The notes under the pieces are model-generated. The model saw only the letters and a program-made list of their open reading frames with translations, did not search any database and was not told the DNA's origin. Positions 1 through 11,336 of a DNA stretch of 64,000 bases are shown piece by piece; within the stretch, counting starts at the first letter, position 1; each line of letters starts with the position of its first letter. Origin of the DNA: Siphonodentalium dalli (Eukaryota > Mollusca > Scaphopoda > Gadilida > Siphonodentaliidae); contig CP136068.1 of assembly GCA_032622095.1 (NCBI GenBank), positions 14,923,729 through 14,987,728 of the forward strand, in the 5' to 3' direction. The translations under genes were made by a program, and so were the position numbers.

Positions 1-303
1 AATTTCCTCGACGGAGAATTTCCCCAAACCATATCTCCCTTTTGCCGTTGTTGAGACGTTTGATTATTTTGATCAGCCTCTTTGCGATGGCTGCTGGTTT
101 TGATCCTTCGCATATATCGTTGCCGCCTAACTGTATGAAAACGACGTCAGGATTCCATCTTTCCAGTTGTTTCAGTTTGGTTGTGGTTATGGAGAGCGTT
201 GTTTTCGTTCCACCTTTACAAAAGAAAAGTTTTTTGCCAGGCGTCAGAATGTGGTCGAAATCACGTAGTCGTCTGATATATAGCTGCTGCCAAAAAATGC
301 CAT
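1..303 (-). pseudogene. SGNH hydrolase-like fragment, 3' end off window
   Basis: On the minus strand, from ATG at 303 leftwards, the translation resembles an SGNH/GDSL hydrolase. A degenerate block I (FGSSYI followed, one frame over, by RRLRDF) precedes a clear block III, FIQLGGNDI, about 60 residues later. Such hydrolase ORFs accompany Ngaro-type tyrosine-recombinase retrotransposons, and a second one lies at 6027-6548, so I read this as the 3' ORF of another such element. One frameshift lies close to block I, and the sequence runs off the left edge, so the catalytic His block is not seen. A host esterase is possible but less likely given the context. Confidence 0.6.
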
Positions 304-484
304 CTTAGTCTTGAACATGATGATGTTGGTGTTTGAAATAAATTTGTGTGTTTTTTTTATTGGGGTTTGGGATTCAACCCGGGAGGATTTGGAAGGAGCG
401 GAACCCCTTCCCTACAACCCACTTTTTAATTTATTTAAATACATGATATGAAATGATTGAGTGTAGCAATGAGAGATGTGATAC
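304..484. other. No gene recognised
   Basis: A short stretch with a T-rich run near 350 and no open frame or repeat that I can name. Confidence 0.4.
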
Positions 485-736
485 ATGAGGCCCCCACCCC
501 CACCCTCCATGGAATACGGAATAGCACTTAACACATAGGGTGGAATACGGAATATCAGTTAACAGCCATATGGAATACATAAAAAATATATGAAAACTTC
601 ATTTTTTTGAAGGTCGGCGTACGAATACCGGTATGTTTGGAATACCGAATACCTCCTAACAGAGGGGCCGGAATACGACGTACCTCATAACAGGGCATGG
701 CATACGGCGTACGAAAAAGAGGGGGTGGGGCCTCAT
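485..736. mobile_element. Short TIR element (MITE-like), about 250 bp
   Basis: The ends are imperfect inverted repeats: ATGAGGCCCCCACCCCC at the left and its reverse complement at the right (GGGGGTGGGGCCTCAT). The interior repeats short motifs of the type GGAATACGG and GGCATACGGCGTACG. It encodes nothing. No target-site duplication could be settled by eye. Confidence 0.5.
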
Positions 737-805
737 ACATGGGCCCACTATAGTAAATATGTAAAATATTTCCAACAGTAATTAACGTGTCAACAATAGA
801 TTACG

Positions 806-1165
806 TTTGTCGCCATTGCTTTGTCAACGTTATTGGCACGTATCTTAAATACGGATGCGATGGTGACGTGGTCGGAACTTGGGGCTTGATACCGAGACCA
901 CTATATGAATATTAATTTCGCATATAATCTGTTTGAGGAATATCGTTGAATTTGATATTCTTTATCATTTTATGTAGGCTATTATGTCAGTCATACTTGT
1001 GACATTACTATTCAGATAGTTGTCTCGGTATCGTCTACATATTGTCGCCATTGGTTTGTCAACGTTATAATTGGCACGTATCTTATATACGGAGGCGATG
1101 GTGTCGTGGTCGGAACTTGGGGCTTGATACCGAGACCACTATTTGAATATCAATGTGCACTTCAT
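806..1165. repeat. Two tandem copies of a 235-bp repeat
   Basis: A segment starting GTCGCCATTG at 809 recurs at 1044, and both copies carry the same block ending GCTTGATACCGAGACCAC. The inverse motif GTCTCGGTATC lies between them at about 1021, so each unit has a small internal inverted repeat. No coding potential. Confidence 0.65.
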
Positions 1166-1384
1166 AAACTTCATTGAGTTTGATATCTTTTGTTAACATA
1201 TTCATGTATGTCTCATGTTTGTTATTATATGTTATGTGTTTATTATAATGCATTATGATTAAATAAAGTTATCATTTAAAATAAATGTATTTAAATTATT
1301 ATTTCGCCAAAACCTCAAATGACCCAAAACACAATAGTCTTAGAGTCGCCAATTAGTTAATCCGATTACCTATAACGCTAAGCA
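1166..1384. other. No gene recognised
   Basis: AT-rich sequence between two tandem-repeat blocks. I see no ORF or motif in it. Confidence 0.4.
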
Positions 1385-1830
1385 CATAAGCCGCTTACAC
1401 CTTTTAATTGGAGCCGGCCGCTTACACTTTACACAACGAAAGAACGAAACATTGAATAAAATAAACACATTTGTAATTTTAAAAACGATTCAAACGTCAA
1501 TGTATTCCATGCCATAACCCGGACATATGTACTAAATTTCAGTCATATCCATTTATAAACAAAGAAGATAATGCGACATCAAGTCCGCTTAACACCTTTT
1601 AATTGGAGCCGGCCGTTTACAATTTATAGTGTGTTTCAGAACGAACAAGTTGAATAAAATCAACAAATTTGTGAATTTAAACACAATTCAAACGTTATTG
1701 TATGCCATGTCCCAGTCCGGACATATACACCAAATTTCATTAATATCCATTGAGAAACAACGGACCAAACGCCACATAACACCCCGTTTACACCTTTTAT
1801 TTGGAGCCGGCCTCGGCCTCGGCATACACT
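1385..1830. repeat. Tandem repeat of about 200 bp, two full units and a partial
   Basis: The phrase CCTTTTAATTGGAGCCGGCC (last copy with one change) occurs near 1400, 1596 and 1795, with matching but diverged intervening sequence. The copies are clearly older and more diverged than the 235-bp pair to the left. Confidence 0.65.
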
Positions 1831-1860
1831 TTATAGTGTGTCCCGATTCGTGTGCAGCTG

Positions 1861-2133
1861 GGAAAGACTACTTCGCAGAACGTGTGACCTTGACCGTAAA
1901 CAGTTCAGTTGGTGTGGACATCCCTCCTGTGGGATGTTACATTACAAAACTAAGTAGTGAATAGTATGAGTCAAGTTAAAAGTAAAAATATGAATATTTA
2001 ATAATCTTGATAGTATTGGATAAAAGTAGTTCCAGGCACAACATGTATTAACTGTTTACGGTCAAGGTCACACGTTCTGCGAAGTAGTCTTTCCGTGCAA
2101 GGGAAACTGCTATCCGGGATGTTGCACGGAAAG
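1861..2133. repeat. 44-bp perfect inverted repeat with adjoining 12-bp stem
   Basis: The arms 1861-1904 and 2051-2094 are exact reverse complements, separated by about 146 bp. The right arm overlaps a second stem made by CTTTCCGTGCAA (2089-2100) and TTGCACGGAAAG (2122-2133). This may be a MITE or part of a foldback element. No protein is encoded. Confidence 0.7.
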
Positions 2134-2172
2134 GGTTACCGCTAATATATACGAAGCTTCGGTACATTAAGT

Positions 2173-3780
2173 ATACTTCCATGGTGTAACCAAGAAAGTA
2201 TATTGTTTTTCTACTGAGGTCGTTTTCCGTTTATTTTGAAATACTCAGAAACTAATTGCAGTAGGAACGCGAAATCTCTAGCGATTGCAGGCATTTAAGG
2301 TCTACTAAAAATAAAGGTAGGGTAATATGGGGCATAATGCGACACAAACTAAAAGTTAGATAAATATTTCCACTATACATATTAATACTCACACTTGCCT
2401 GGGAAGCATCAATTTCTGAACACCACTACTCCCCGCCGGCGTACCCAATCCGTCGCATTATGCCCCATACACGGGGTACAATTCGACACATTAAATTTTG
2501 ACATTGCAACATCAGCATATACATGTAGGCCTACCGAACTTAATAAATACAAGACGGTCTGCAGTTTCTTTTCTTTTGTGGATTGAATGAATTATAAGGG
2601 TTAATTCAAGTCATACCAGCAGACCAATGAAACATTTTATTGATATATATGGCGGGTAAAATAGCACCATCAAGTTTGGATTACAGGAAAATGGCCGGGG
2701 TAGGGTTAACAATAATTATTATCTATAGGCCTATCATGTTTTAATGTTTGGGAATGATCGAATATGTTTTTTTATTTCTTTTCTTTTGAAAAGATTTATT
2801 TTTTCAGGTTTGATTTGCGATATGCCTAATCATATTTTTTTTCTCGTACTGGTTGTACCCGAGTGTCGCATTATGCCCCACAACCATACAGCCCGTCTCT
2901 CCCCCAATATGAGTGAATGTGAATAACCGATGTACATAGAACTGATCAACTTACTATTAAAATCGTCTTACTTTACCAAATTACGCATGTAGCTTTGGTG
3001 GTAGTGGTACGATGTTCTCGTTTTAACATGTACAAGACCTACCGAAAGTTATAAACCATTCAAAAAGGGGGTCACCAAATGAGGGTACCCCTACTCCGGC
3101 GTTGCGCATGTGAAATTAAACAGTCATAATGATGTCGGTCCAATTGGGATGTCCACTTCTACGATTGGTCTTAATAAAATAATAAATGTGCGATTCAACT
3201 TCAGTCTGTCGCATTATGCCCCGCGTCGCATTATGCCCCACATTACCCTATCCGCATACCGGTCCAAGGTTTCTAGACTGAATTATGGCCCTTTTACGAT
3301 TATTTTTCAATATTATTTGTTATTATACTCCACACTTTTGCAACGACTTAATATCTGAAAGTATGGGGAGTATCGAACTGAAGGTTTGTACGTATGTTGG
3401 GGTCAATGAGTTCTAACCTATCGGCATACAACGAATATTGTCCGCGTTTATCCCGCGGTGTTATCTCCCTTTATATGAAAAATGTCATTTTATTATCTCG
3501 GAAATTATAAGGAGCAGACCATCGAAATTTGGACCGTATGCACACCTCGATATGCCATACTGCCCAGGGGCATCACAACTTGTGTCCGCGCTTTCCCTGA
3601 GGAGTTACCGCCCATAGTTGGCAAACCTCTATTTGATTGTACTCTGTTGTCCTCCCGTATCATTCCAGATAACTGCATTTGGTTTCCATAGTCGTGTTGA
3701 CCGTTGTCAGCTTAGTCCGAAGAAGAAAATTTGACAAGGTCCGACATATATTTTTACATTGGGGTGGGGGCAAAAGTTCA
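2173..3780 (+). mobile_element. Rolling-circle-like (Helentron-like) repeat, copy A, truncated
   Basis: It begins with the family 5' end ATACTTCCATGGTGTAACC preceded by T, and follows copies B and C closely until about 3778, where it departs just after GGGGGCAAAAGTT. The 3' terminal palindrome and CTAG end are missing. It is split by a MITE at 2320-3248; comparison with copy C at 43560-43610 shows the empty site. It is non-coding. Confidence 0.6.
2320..3248. mobile_element. 929-bp MITE with TA target duplication inside copy A
   Basis: The ends are inverted repeats, GGGTAATATGGGGCATAA at the left against its complement ending ATTACCC at the right, flanked by TA (2318-2319 and 3249-3250). The uninterrupted site is visible in copy C, which reads AAAGGTATCCGC with a single TA. 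The 15-mer GTCGCATTATGCCCC occurs four times in direct orientation (2452, 2865, 3208, 3225) and once inverted within the left end. TA duplication suggests a Tc1/mariner-type or related mobiliser. No transposase is present. Confidence 0.8.
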
Positions 3781-5050
3781 CAAAGAATTAACCAAAAGCA
3801 CACAATACTACATAACAATATGTAAACCAATATAACCAAATATTGTATCTCACGTGACTTTGTTATTGAAATCAAGCTTTCCGATTGGTTGGCTACTCGA
3901 CTCTATTAGTCGTAGTTGTATACTACGCCTTCAAGTCTCTCCCATCGTGCACTATGCATATGTAGTTTTGACTACTAAAAATAGTAACGAACACTACATC
4001 AAACTTTGTTCTGAAACTACTTGTTATTTCCGCTGATCCAAATTAAAGCTTCAGTAATAGGCGAACATCAATTGTCTGAACTTAGTAAAAGTTTTTGAAA
4101 ATAGTAGTTTCCTACTGCTAAATCAAAATTACAAAGGTTTTCTCTGGAGTCCAGATGCGTTTCCTAAGTTCGCGATACCCCATTCCTATACCGGTAACAC
4201 TAAAACGTGTGATCGGTTGCCGTACCCGAACAACTAATAAAATGAACCGAGAATACAATTTGCCGATTACAGCTTGTTTTAGCTGTCTCTTGTAAATAAA
4301 TAATACCCCTATGCTGTATACTAAGCGTTGAAAAAACACGCTACTGCAGATTTTCATGGCCCAATAACACCAATCATACGTTCATGTTTCCGGAGTTGGG
4401 TACACTTTTTTTTGTAGCTGTAAATTCTTTGCTTCCGATCAGAGTCACGTGACCGCTCGGTTCGAAAATAATAAATAATTTCGCGGCTCAATTATTCTGA
4501 TAGTTCCGTGTACAAGAGCGACTTATACTAATAAATGACCAAATTTAATACATTCTTCGTTCGTCCGGGCACCAATTAAGAGTGGGTAAGTGGTTGAAAT
4601 GTGTTGACATTGGTCTAAATGTTCTTGAGTTTGGTCACTGGTCACCACAGGTACAACAACAAAATTAATTTTAAAAAACAAACAAACCTGAACAAAGGGG
4701 AATTTAAAAAAAACAAGTTTTTTTTAAAACAGGAAAACAAACATGAAAAATAAACAAACAATAAATAAACATTTACAACAAATAAAAATAATTAAAAAAA
4801 ACAACAAAAAATAATTAAAAAAAACAACAAACAGGCAGCCAAAGTTTTTTAAAAACAGGAAAACAAACATTGAAATTTTTTTTTTACAAAGAATTAATTA
4901 AAAAAAAACAAACAAACAAACCTGAACAAATTTTTTTTTTTTTTTTTCTTTTTTTTTTTTTTCTTTAAAAAAAAATGGTGTTTGCCCACTGGTTTGCCTT
5001 TAATTTCTGCATTTGTTCGATACAATATAATAATTGGAGCATGACTTGTC
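3781..5050. other. Unassigned intergenic sequence with A/T-rich low complexity
   Basis: No coding sequence recognised. Positions 3781-3842 match 5806-5862, a short dispersed repeat. From about 4660 to 4975 the sequence is a string of A-runs with AAACAAAC and CCTGAACAAA motifs, ending in long T-runs near 4930-4970. Confidence 0.5.
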
Positions 5051-5151
5051 GTGAAATACGCCGATATAGTGCATAGTGCGGTTGTGTAGTTCACTCCGCT
5101 TCGCGTCGTGAACTACACAACCTCACTATGCACTATATCGGCGTATTTCAC
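5051..5151. repeat. Long near-perfect hairpin
   Basis: Arms of 44 nt, 5051-5094 and 5108-5151, are reverse complements with one mismatch, around a 13-nt loop. Weak complementarity continues outside the arms. The neighbouring CATACTCACAAGCCGCC motif recurs near 5862. It is likely the tip of a foldback or MITE-type element. Confidence 0.75.
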
Positions 5152-5210
5152 TCCAAGCCATGCTCTATTTAGTAAATATATCATACTCACAAGCCGCCTC
5201 ATACTCACAA

Positions 5211-5705
5211 GCGTTACTGCGCCTTATCTCCAATTAAAATTCCCCATGCTATCGAGACTATAATATAATTATATGTTATAATGTTAATACGCCGAAAAAG
5301 GTATTCTATATAAAACATATTACCCATTCCAAAACTATAAGGGTGGGTTAATGTGTTCCCGATGCCCTGATCGGTTGAAACAGAAATGGTCGAATTGAAG
5401 CGTGCACATATACATGTTCTCCGTCACGCGGTAAGCGTCCAATCGGCTACCTGGTAGCAGCATGTCGATGGATGAATGGATAAACAACATATTTAGGTCG
5501 TCCCTAACAAACATGATTGGGAGTGTATTGCCGTCCGTGCATTTCACAATAATGTCGCCTTACGGCAAACCCAATGTTTTGATGTGTTTGTCTCCCCCAC
5601 CCTATATATATGTAAATGATACCAATATGTTTTTGGCCCCCCCGGCAGTAATACCACACACTCATTAGCCATTTTGACAGGTTCGTAACACCGCCAAAAT
5701 GTACA
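5211..5705. repeat. Dispersed repeat shared with 41628-42132
   Basis: About 495 bp align almost base for base with 41628-42132, from the CTCCAATTAAAATTCCCCATG region to CACCGCCAAAATGTAC. At the second site it leads directly into the tandem array that belongs to the rolling-circle-like family, so this is probably an internal segment of that family. The open frames in it are not conserved and I read no protein. Confidence 0.7.
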
Positions 5706-6026
5706 AATGAGTGAGGGAGTTTACTTACAATTCATTGTGATTTAAAGATTTAATCTTGGCCTACTATGTAATTAAATATGTACACACATCTTACATCACA
5801 CAAATAATTAACGAAAAGCACACAATACTAATATGTAAACCAATATAACCAAATATATCATACTCACAAGCCGCCAAGCCGCCAAAAACAAATCCAGTAG
5901 CTACAACCAATCAAGACAGAAGCCAGAGGAATCATTAAGTCCCCTAAAACCTCACTAACCCTCTAGAGGAGGCTGGTCACAGAGCTGTTCGCACTCCCCT
6001 GAAAGGATATTAAACTGGATGAATTT
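5706..6026. other. No gene recognised
   Basis: Contains the short dispersed repeat near 5806-5870 and a short direct repeat AAGCCGCC. It forms the 3' flank of the Ngaro-like element on the minus strand. Confidence 0.4.
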
Positions 6027-6548
6027 TTAGCCGCTTAACCACTTGTATATAAAAAGCACATGGACTCCCTTTTCATTCAAGTGCAACCACCGTCATATAC
6101 TTCAAATAAATGCCTCAATGGTCTTTTCTTCTCAAAATCCATAAATGCTCTGTAAGTTCTGACAAAATTAATGTAACTCCCCTTTTTGTACACAACTTTC
6201 TGATTAGTCTATTACATTCAACTACATGATCATGGGACCAACGAAAATCGACAGGTCTGTGCAACATGGCGGAAATGGTGATACCGCATTTTTACTCTTT
6301 CCTTATTGCCGTTATCAAGTTATTGAATTCGGCTTCCATTTCTTCAGACGAATACCTCCAAATGTCATTGGTACCAACATGAACTATAAGAAAGTCAATA
6401 GAAAGGTCCACTTCCCTGTGTTTAACCCTGTTATACAGCTTCCTTAACGTAAGTCCAGGCACGCTCTCGACATCCGTCCAGTGAAGCCCTGAAACCCCTC
6501 TAACAATCGAGTCACCTATCAGACGAACATGTTTTGGTGCACCCTTTC
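6027..6548 (-). pseudogene. SGNH hydrolase of a Ngaro-like retrotransposon
   Basis: Minus-strand translation gives block I (LIGDSIVRG), block III (HVGTNDIW) and, after a frameshift, a block V-like LHLNEKG holding the expected catalytic His. SGNH hydrolases act on ester bonds using a Ser-His catalytic pair. An extra ORF of this type is known from some Ngaro tyrosine-recombinase retrotransposons, where its role is unclear. It lies just downstream of the recombinase end at 6609, in the same orientation, which fits one element. An in-frame stop and one or two frameshifts mean it is no longer functional. Confidence 0.7.
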
Positions 6549-6608
6549 CTGTAATATATCAGACCAATGACCATGAAGAATTCTGATTCTTGAAACAGAT
6601 CAAGTTCT

Positions 6609-6935
6609 TTAAAGCGACATATTCCCTTCAAATCTCAAAATGCAATCCCTGAAAACTTGACTTATTCTTTCTTTATCATTCAGTGTGAATTCTAAATAAA
6701 TTTTATAACAACCACTCCTCCAATCACCCTGCCGCTTGATAAGCTATGCTGGCAACCCATATCTAAAGGCGAATGTGCACCCCCCCCCCCTCTGCGAAAA
6801 CTATGTGACGAAAATTCGTTTGGATTTTGTCCATTTGTTTCCATTTTTGTTCTTAGATATTTTTGAAACCATGGATAAGTTATGGGAACAAGGCTTTTTC
6901 CTTTTTTCACTAAAAAGGCAGGCGATTGCAATTCT
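6609..6935 (-). pseudogene. Tyrosine recombinase, C-terminal catalytic part
   Basis: From SPAFLVKKGKSL near 6930 the frame shows the catalytic H-x-x-R motif SHSFRRGG, then, after a frameshift in a run of C at 6780-6792, residues resembling GATFAFRYGLPA, a GDW motif and the tail around CYKIYLEF that should hold the nucleophilic Tyr, ending at 6609. This matches the recombinase of DIRS/Ngaro retrotransposons, which integrates circular DNA copies. The N-terminal half continues at 8540-9245; the LINE fragment between them separates the halves. One in-frame stop follows GLPA. Confidence 0.75.
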
Positions 6936-8525
6936 GCGGGACAAATTCTTGTCGTATTCGCGACGTTACAATAGCCAGCTTGGTTACAAAATAAATTGCT
7001 CCGTAAAAAACACCGTAAAATAAACAAAAACAATGGAATAACGTCAAGACATTATAGTCACGAAGATAAAATGAACATGGAAATTTGAAAGTAATTTGTG
7101 TCAAGATCTCGGAATATTATGTTTTCTGGTGTTGAACATTTCAATCAGCGACTGAAACAGTGGTGAACGCATAGCAACGGCTAAATAAGCGAGGACGAAT
7201 TTCCTATTAGTTTGTGAAAGATGTCGGCAGAGACAAGGACACATTTGCAGAATACAGGACAAGAAAACTGTTATTCCTGCAACGGAAAATTCAAGATAAA
7301 GAAACACAGGATTGTTTGTGACTTTTGTAAGCAGCACTACCATTTCAGATGTCAAGGGATAGATGCAGAGGACTCAACAGACATACTAAATACATCAAGT
7401 AGTATTTTGTGGTCGTGCAAGAGAAGTAGAAACAAAAGCGACAGCCAGAATAAATGCCACAGTGACCAGGAAACAAACGATGACACTAAACGGAATAACC
7501 GGGAAACAAAAGAAGAATTGATACCAAATATGGAACAGGTAAGCAGGAAAGGACAATCCAAAACGCGGGAACAATTAAGCTCTGAGGATATGGGTATTTG
7601 GATGTTACACATCGAAAAGTTGCTGGAAAAAGTAATAGCAAATATGGACAAATTTGATGCGTGTATCAAAATTAAAGTGGGTCAGCGCATTGATAACTTC
7701 GAAAATAAGTACAACACAAAAGTGGAAAAACACACTTCAGAAATGGAAAAGAGAATACAGAAAATAGAGTCAAATATGTTGAAACTAGAAAAAAGAGTAA
7801 ATAGATGTGAAGAAAAACAAACTACTGAACGGGGAGAAACATACACGCAATTAGAGGCATCAAAAAGAAAATCAGAAAAAAACTAATAAAAGAATTCGAA
7901 GAGAAAAACAAACGATTATTTGAACAGCAGCGAACAGAAATACAAGAAAAACAGACTATGCTAGAAACTATTATAGAAGAAAAACTTAAAAAACCCATGA
8001 ACGCATATAAAGAACCAACTGGAATTTCAGAATCAAAGAACCACAACATTGTGATAGCAAATATACCCGAATTGTCACAAACAGAAGAATATTCAAGAGA
8101 ACAGGACTGGCACATTGTAAGCAATAAAATACAAGAAAGGTCAAAATTTAACGACAGCGATGTCTTGTCCTTTTACAGACTTGGCAACAGGTCTTCGAAT
8201 AAAAATCGACCGGTCAAGATAGTCCTGAAAATAAACAAACTCGAGACAAAATGATTCGTGATGCTATCGGATACAATAAAAAGGACAGTAAAACAACAGG
8301 CAGTGAAAAAATTTACTTTAATTTAGATCTCACGAAAACGCAAATGGAACAGCTCTATGAACTTCGCATAGAACTGAAATATAAACAGAACGTTTACCAT
8401 TCTAGGAACTTCCGCTTGGAAGGTAATCGGATAGTGGAACATTATACTTTGAAATAGTGCACTCCAGTGAAATCAGTATTACTCAATTTATTGTGACGTC
8501 GAAATTGTAAACGATTATATTATTA
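6936..8525 (+). mobile_element. LINE fragment inserted in the tyrosine recombinase
   Basis: The recombinase reading frame stops at about 8540 and resumes at about 6930 on the minus strand. The intervening plus-strand DNA carries only a LINE ORF1, with no reverse transcriptase and no poly-A tail. Boundaries are approximate and no target-site duplication was resolved. Loss of the 3' portion is unusual, since LINE copies normally lose their 5' end. Confidence 0.6.
7221..8457 (+). pseudogene. LINE ORF1: PHD finger, coiled coil, nucleic-acid-binding domain
   Basis: The first open part (ATG at 7221) has a PHD-type zinc finger at about residues 18-67: CYSCNGKF, then CDFCKQHYHFRC, then WSCKR in place of the usual final C-x2-C. 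It is followed by a long charged coiled-coil segment. A frameshift near 7880 leads to a region starting HNIVIANIPEL with FYRLGNRS, like the RNA-binding middle domain of L1-type ORF1 proteins. A second shift at about 8250 leads to the C-terminal domain (KIYFNLDLTKTQ). ORF1 proteins coat the element RNA as trimers. PHD-bearing ORF1 proteins occur in several invertebrate LINE clades; I cannot name the clade without ORF2. Confidence 0.75.
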
Positions 8526-8539
8526 ACGGGGACTAAGAG

Positions 8540-9245
8540 TCAAACAGACTCGTTCTCAAATAAAGATGATGACAGATGATGAATATTCTGGAAAGCTCGA
8601 ACCGGACAAAGAGGCGAAGAGGGCACTGCGACCAAAGGTATAATTAATTGTCGTTCACCATATTGATTAGTTTTACTCCACGCGAAAGTAATGATCAAAG
8701 TATTTTTCACAACGATAATGTCTTTTCTTATGAGCTGTTTCTTAGAGTCAAATTTTGAAACAGAATCGGGCATGAAATTTGATTTCGTCCAAAGGTAAAG
8801 AACATCAGTAAAAATAAACACCAAACCGTTGAGTCGTTATTACTATCCATGTCCAAAGTTATGAACATATCTTGTAAGATGTTTATGGTTATCGGAGAAG
8901 CCCTTTTTGTCGAATGTGGATTGATTCTACGTAACCCTCTGAATATCAAATTCAGTCGATAAATATCATCTGGAAATTGATTTCCCGTAATATTATGTAG
9001 AGTTTTTACTTCACTAATGTGATTTCTTATGGAGTCTACAGACAGGCAGGATCTACTCAACAGCTGAGCATACAGCATCAAAGTGTCTATGGAGACTGGC
9101 AATGCATCAAATTAAAAAAACTCACAAAATGCTAAAAATGAAATGATCTGAGTCTTCAAATTTCTTAAAGAACCGTCAGCAAAGGCTGCTCTAGTCCATT
9201 TTATAGCATGCTTCTTCAGGGATAACAAAGGATCTGAAACAAGGA
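8540..9245 (-). pseudogene. Tyrosine recombinase, N-terminal and core-binding part
   Basis: On the minus strand from about 9245 the frame reads LKKHAIKWTRAAFADGSLRN, then, after an in-frame stop at about 9115, ALPVSIDTLMLYAQLL and a DIRS-type core-binding domain ending CLFLLMFFTFGRNQ. A frameshift near 8800 leads to the start of the catalytic domain (TFAWSKTNQYGERQ, CPVRAFQNI). The first catalytic Arg region falls at the frameshift. A pyrimidine-rich TTGTTCCTTGTTTCAG just before 9245 looks like a splice acceptor, though this may be chance. The gene continues at 6935-6609. Confidence 0.75.
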
Positions 9246-11336
9246 ACAAATCGCTCTAAAAATCCATGAATAATTCATATATACCTTCTATAAACTAACT
9301 GCAGAAGTGTCTGTCACTCATACTAGCTCTATTAACATTATTTATATTTCTGATTAAACGTATTTACACTGAAACAGTCGATTATGTAGAGCTTTAACCA
9401 CGATTCACAAGTTCATACACCAATTATGTGAAAACCACAAAAACTATTACTAGTCACCAAAATTGGCAAAAACCAATAACCAAGCGAATGAATATCCGCT
9501 ACCAAGTTGCCCTTAACCATATCAATAGTTAATTGCATATATTTACACACTAAGTGTTGTCATCACTAAATCCAGCATTCTGATTGGCCGGCGCCCACGT
9601 GGCTAGTTGCAGTTATTTCTCGGTGAATGCGTAACGCCTCATAACACCAAGCTAATAACACCATCGATACGTCATTAGGTTTGGAAAGACGAACGCGTAA
9701 TGTTTTGGGCGCATTTGGACTCGCGCAGGATTGACTTAATACATCATCGGGTTTCAACATGAAGAGAAATTGTTCCTATTAACTTTTGCCAAGGGTGCTA
9801 TTGGGTATTTTGGGCTGATCTTGTCACGATACACTTTTCGATTTAAATATATTTACAAAAAAAACAGTCCACATGACAGTTAATCCTTATTTACCAATAC
9901 GAAATGACTTGCGAATTTGTAACTTTTTTGTCTGGAAAGAATGATTTCACGAGCGTCTGCCGAAAAGGCATTGCCATGATATACCAAATCACCACGAATG
10001 AGAGAAGAGGGATAACTCTATATCAACACGCCCGATAACCCTAAAGGCTGGTGGCTGTGGCGAGGCATATTGCTGTAGTGATATTGTGTGTCGGTTTTCA
10101 CACGTGTGCTCAGAATTTGAGGAACATCATAAATTCTGGAATCCACCCGGCGAGAACGCTTATGGCATTAGATAGGACCATGACTGGTGTATTCATACAC
10201 CATATGTGATAGCCGTGCGCCTTTAGATATATTTTTGATTACTTAATTTGTCGAATTTTACAACCGGTTTGTGTCGTTTATCAAAGAAACTACCTAATAT
10301 AAATGGTAGAAATCTCGATATGTAGGCTTCGTGTACACATGTCACTAGATGCACATTCCATTGATACAATGAAACCAAAATCCACAATAAATAACATATT
10401 TTCCGTGGAAAAATATCGATTTTCCTGAGTGTCATATCACAAATTTATGACAGGCATATTGCCTCCGCAGATAGGCTCATGGCAAAGCACAAACTTGTTA
10501 TGATAGGCAAGTGGCATTGTTGATAGGCACGTGGTAAATATTGACCAAGCTCCAATTTAGCACTTTAAAGCCAACAATATGCAACTTCTGGCATATATTA
10601 TTTTATAAATACACTCTGGAATGATTATTCATTCAAATGTGTGCATGACGTGAAAATTAACGCACGAGTTTGTTACGCGGAATGTTACAACGTTACAACG
10701 ATGGGGCGCGAGTTGTAACTTGCAGCATAATTTAATTTTCTCACCACGCACACATAATGTGTGGTTGTGTTTTATTACACACCCACTATAATAGAACTAT
10801 TCAACATCGAGATTTAGCGTTTATTGATTCGTTTCTGTCGTAATTTATAGCCATTTTTATCAAACTGATAGGCGACTTTATTAATAATGTTTGTAGTTCT
10901 TGTTCAAAAGATAAAGTTGACTGTAATTTGTGATTCGTGACGTCGACGTTTTCCGTATTGTATACGTGTTGAATACGTTGGTAAAGATATTGTATGGGCT
11001 ACACACTGCTCAATATAAGAAAATTAACACAAATATTCATCTAGATCGGGCTCTATTTCTTCTGGTTCCGACATTATTTTAGCTTCTTTCTGAAATAGAT
11101 AATTGAGCGGAGCCTGAGTCAGATATAAATACAATTGGACCACTATAAATCTTACATTTTACATCTTCTGCGTCTTTACGGCCAGCATTGACCAACCCCA
11201 GAACGTGGTCTGAGTATATCCCTAACTATGTATAAGCTATCTGTAAATGACTATTTAGATATGTCGTACATGACCAGGATCCATCCGGAGTTTTCATGCA
11301 TCAATTACATGTATATACAGTTGTAAATTTACCTTG
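9246..11336. other. Unassigned sequence with a two-part repeat at 9957-10090
   Basis: No convincing coding sequence. Positions 9957-10090 hold two adjacent blocks, one around CATTGCCATGATATAC and one around ATATTGCTGTAGTGATATTG. Both recur at 26829-26985, with the second block inverted. The part just left of 11337 is presumably the 3' UTR of the LINE to its right. Confidence 0.5.

Noticed and set aside
2173-3780. Calling the copy A-D family an ordinary TIR transposon
   Set aside because: The 3' inverted match is internal, followed by a palindrome and CTAG, and no target duplication is seen at copies B, C or D.
6736-7023. Plus-strand frame of 95 codons
   Set aside because: It overlaps the recombinase catalytic motif SHSFRRGG on the minus strand and shows no domain.
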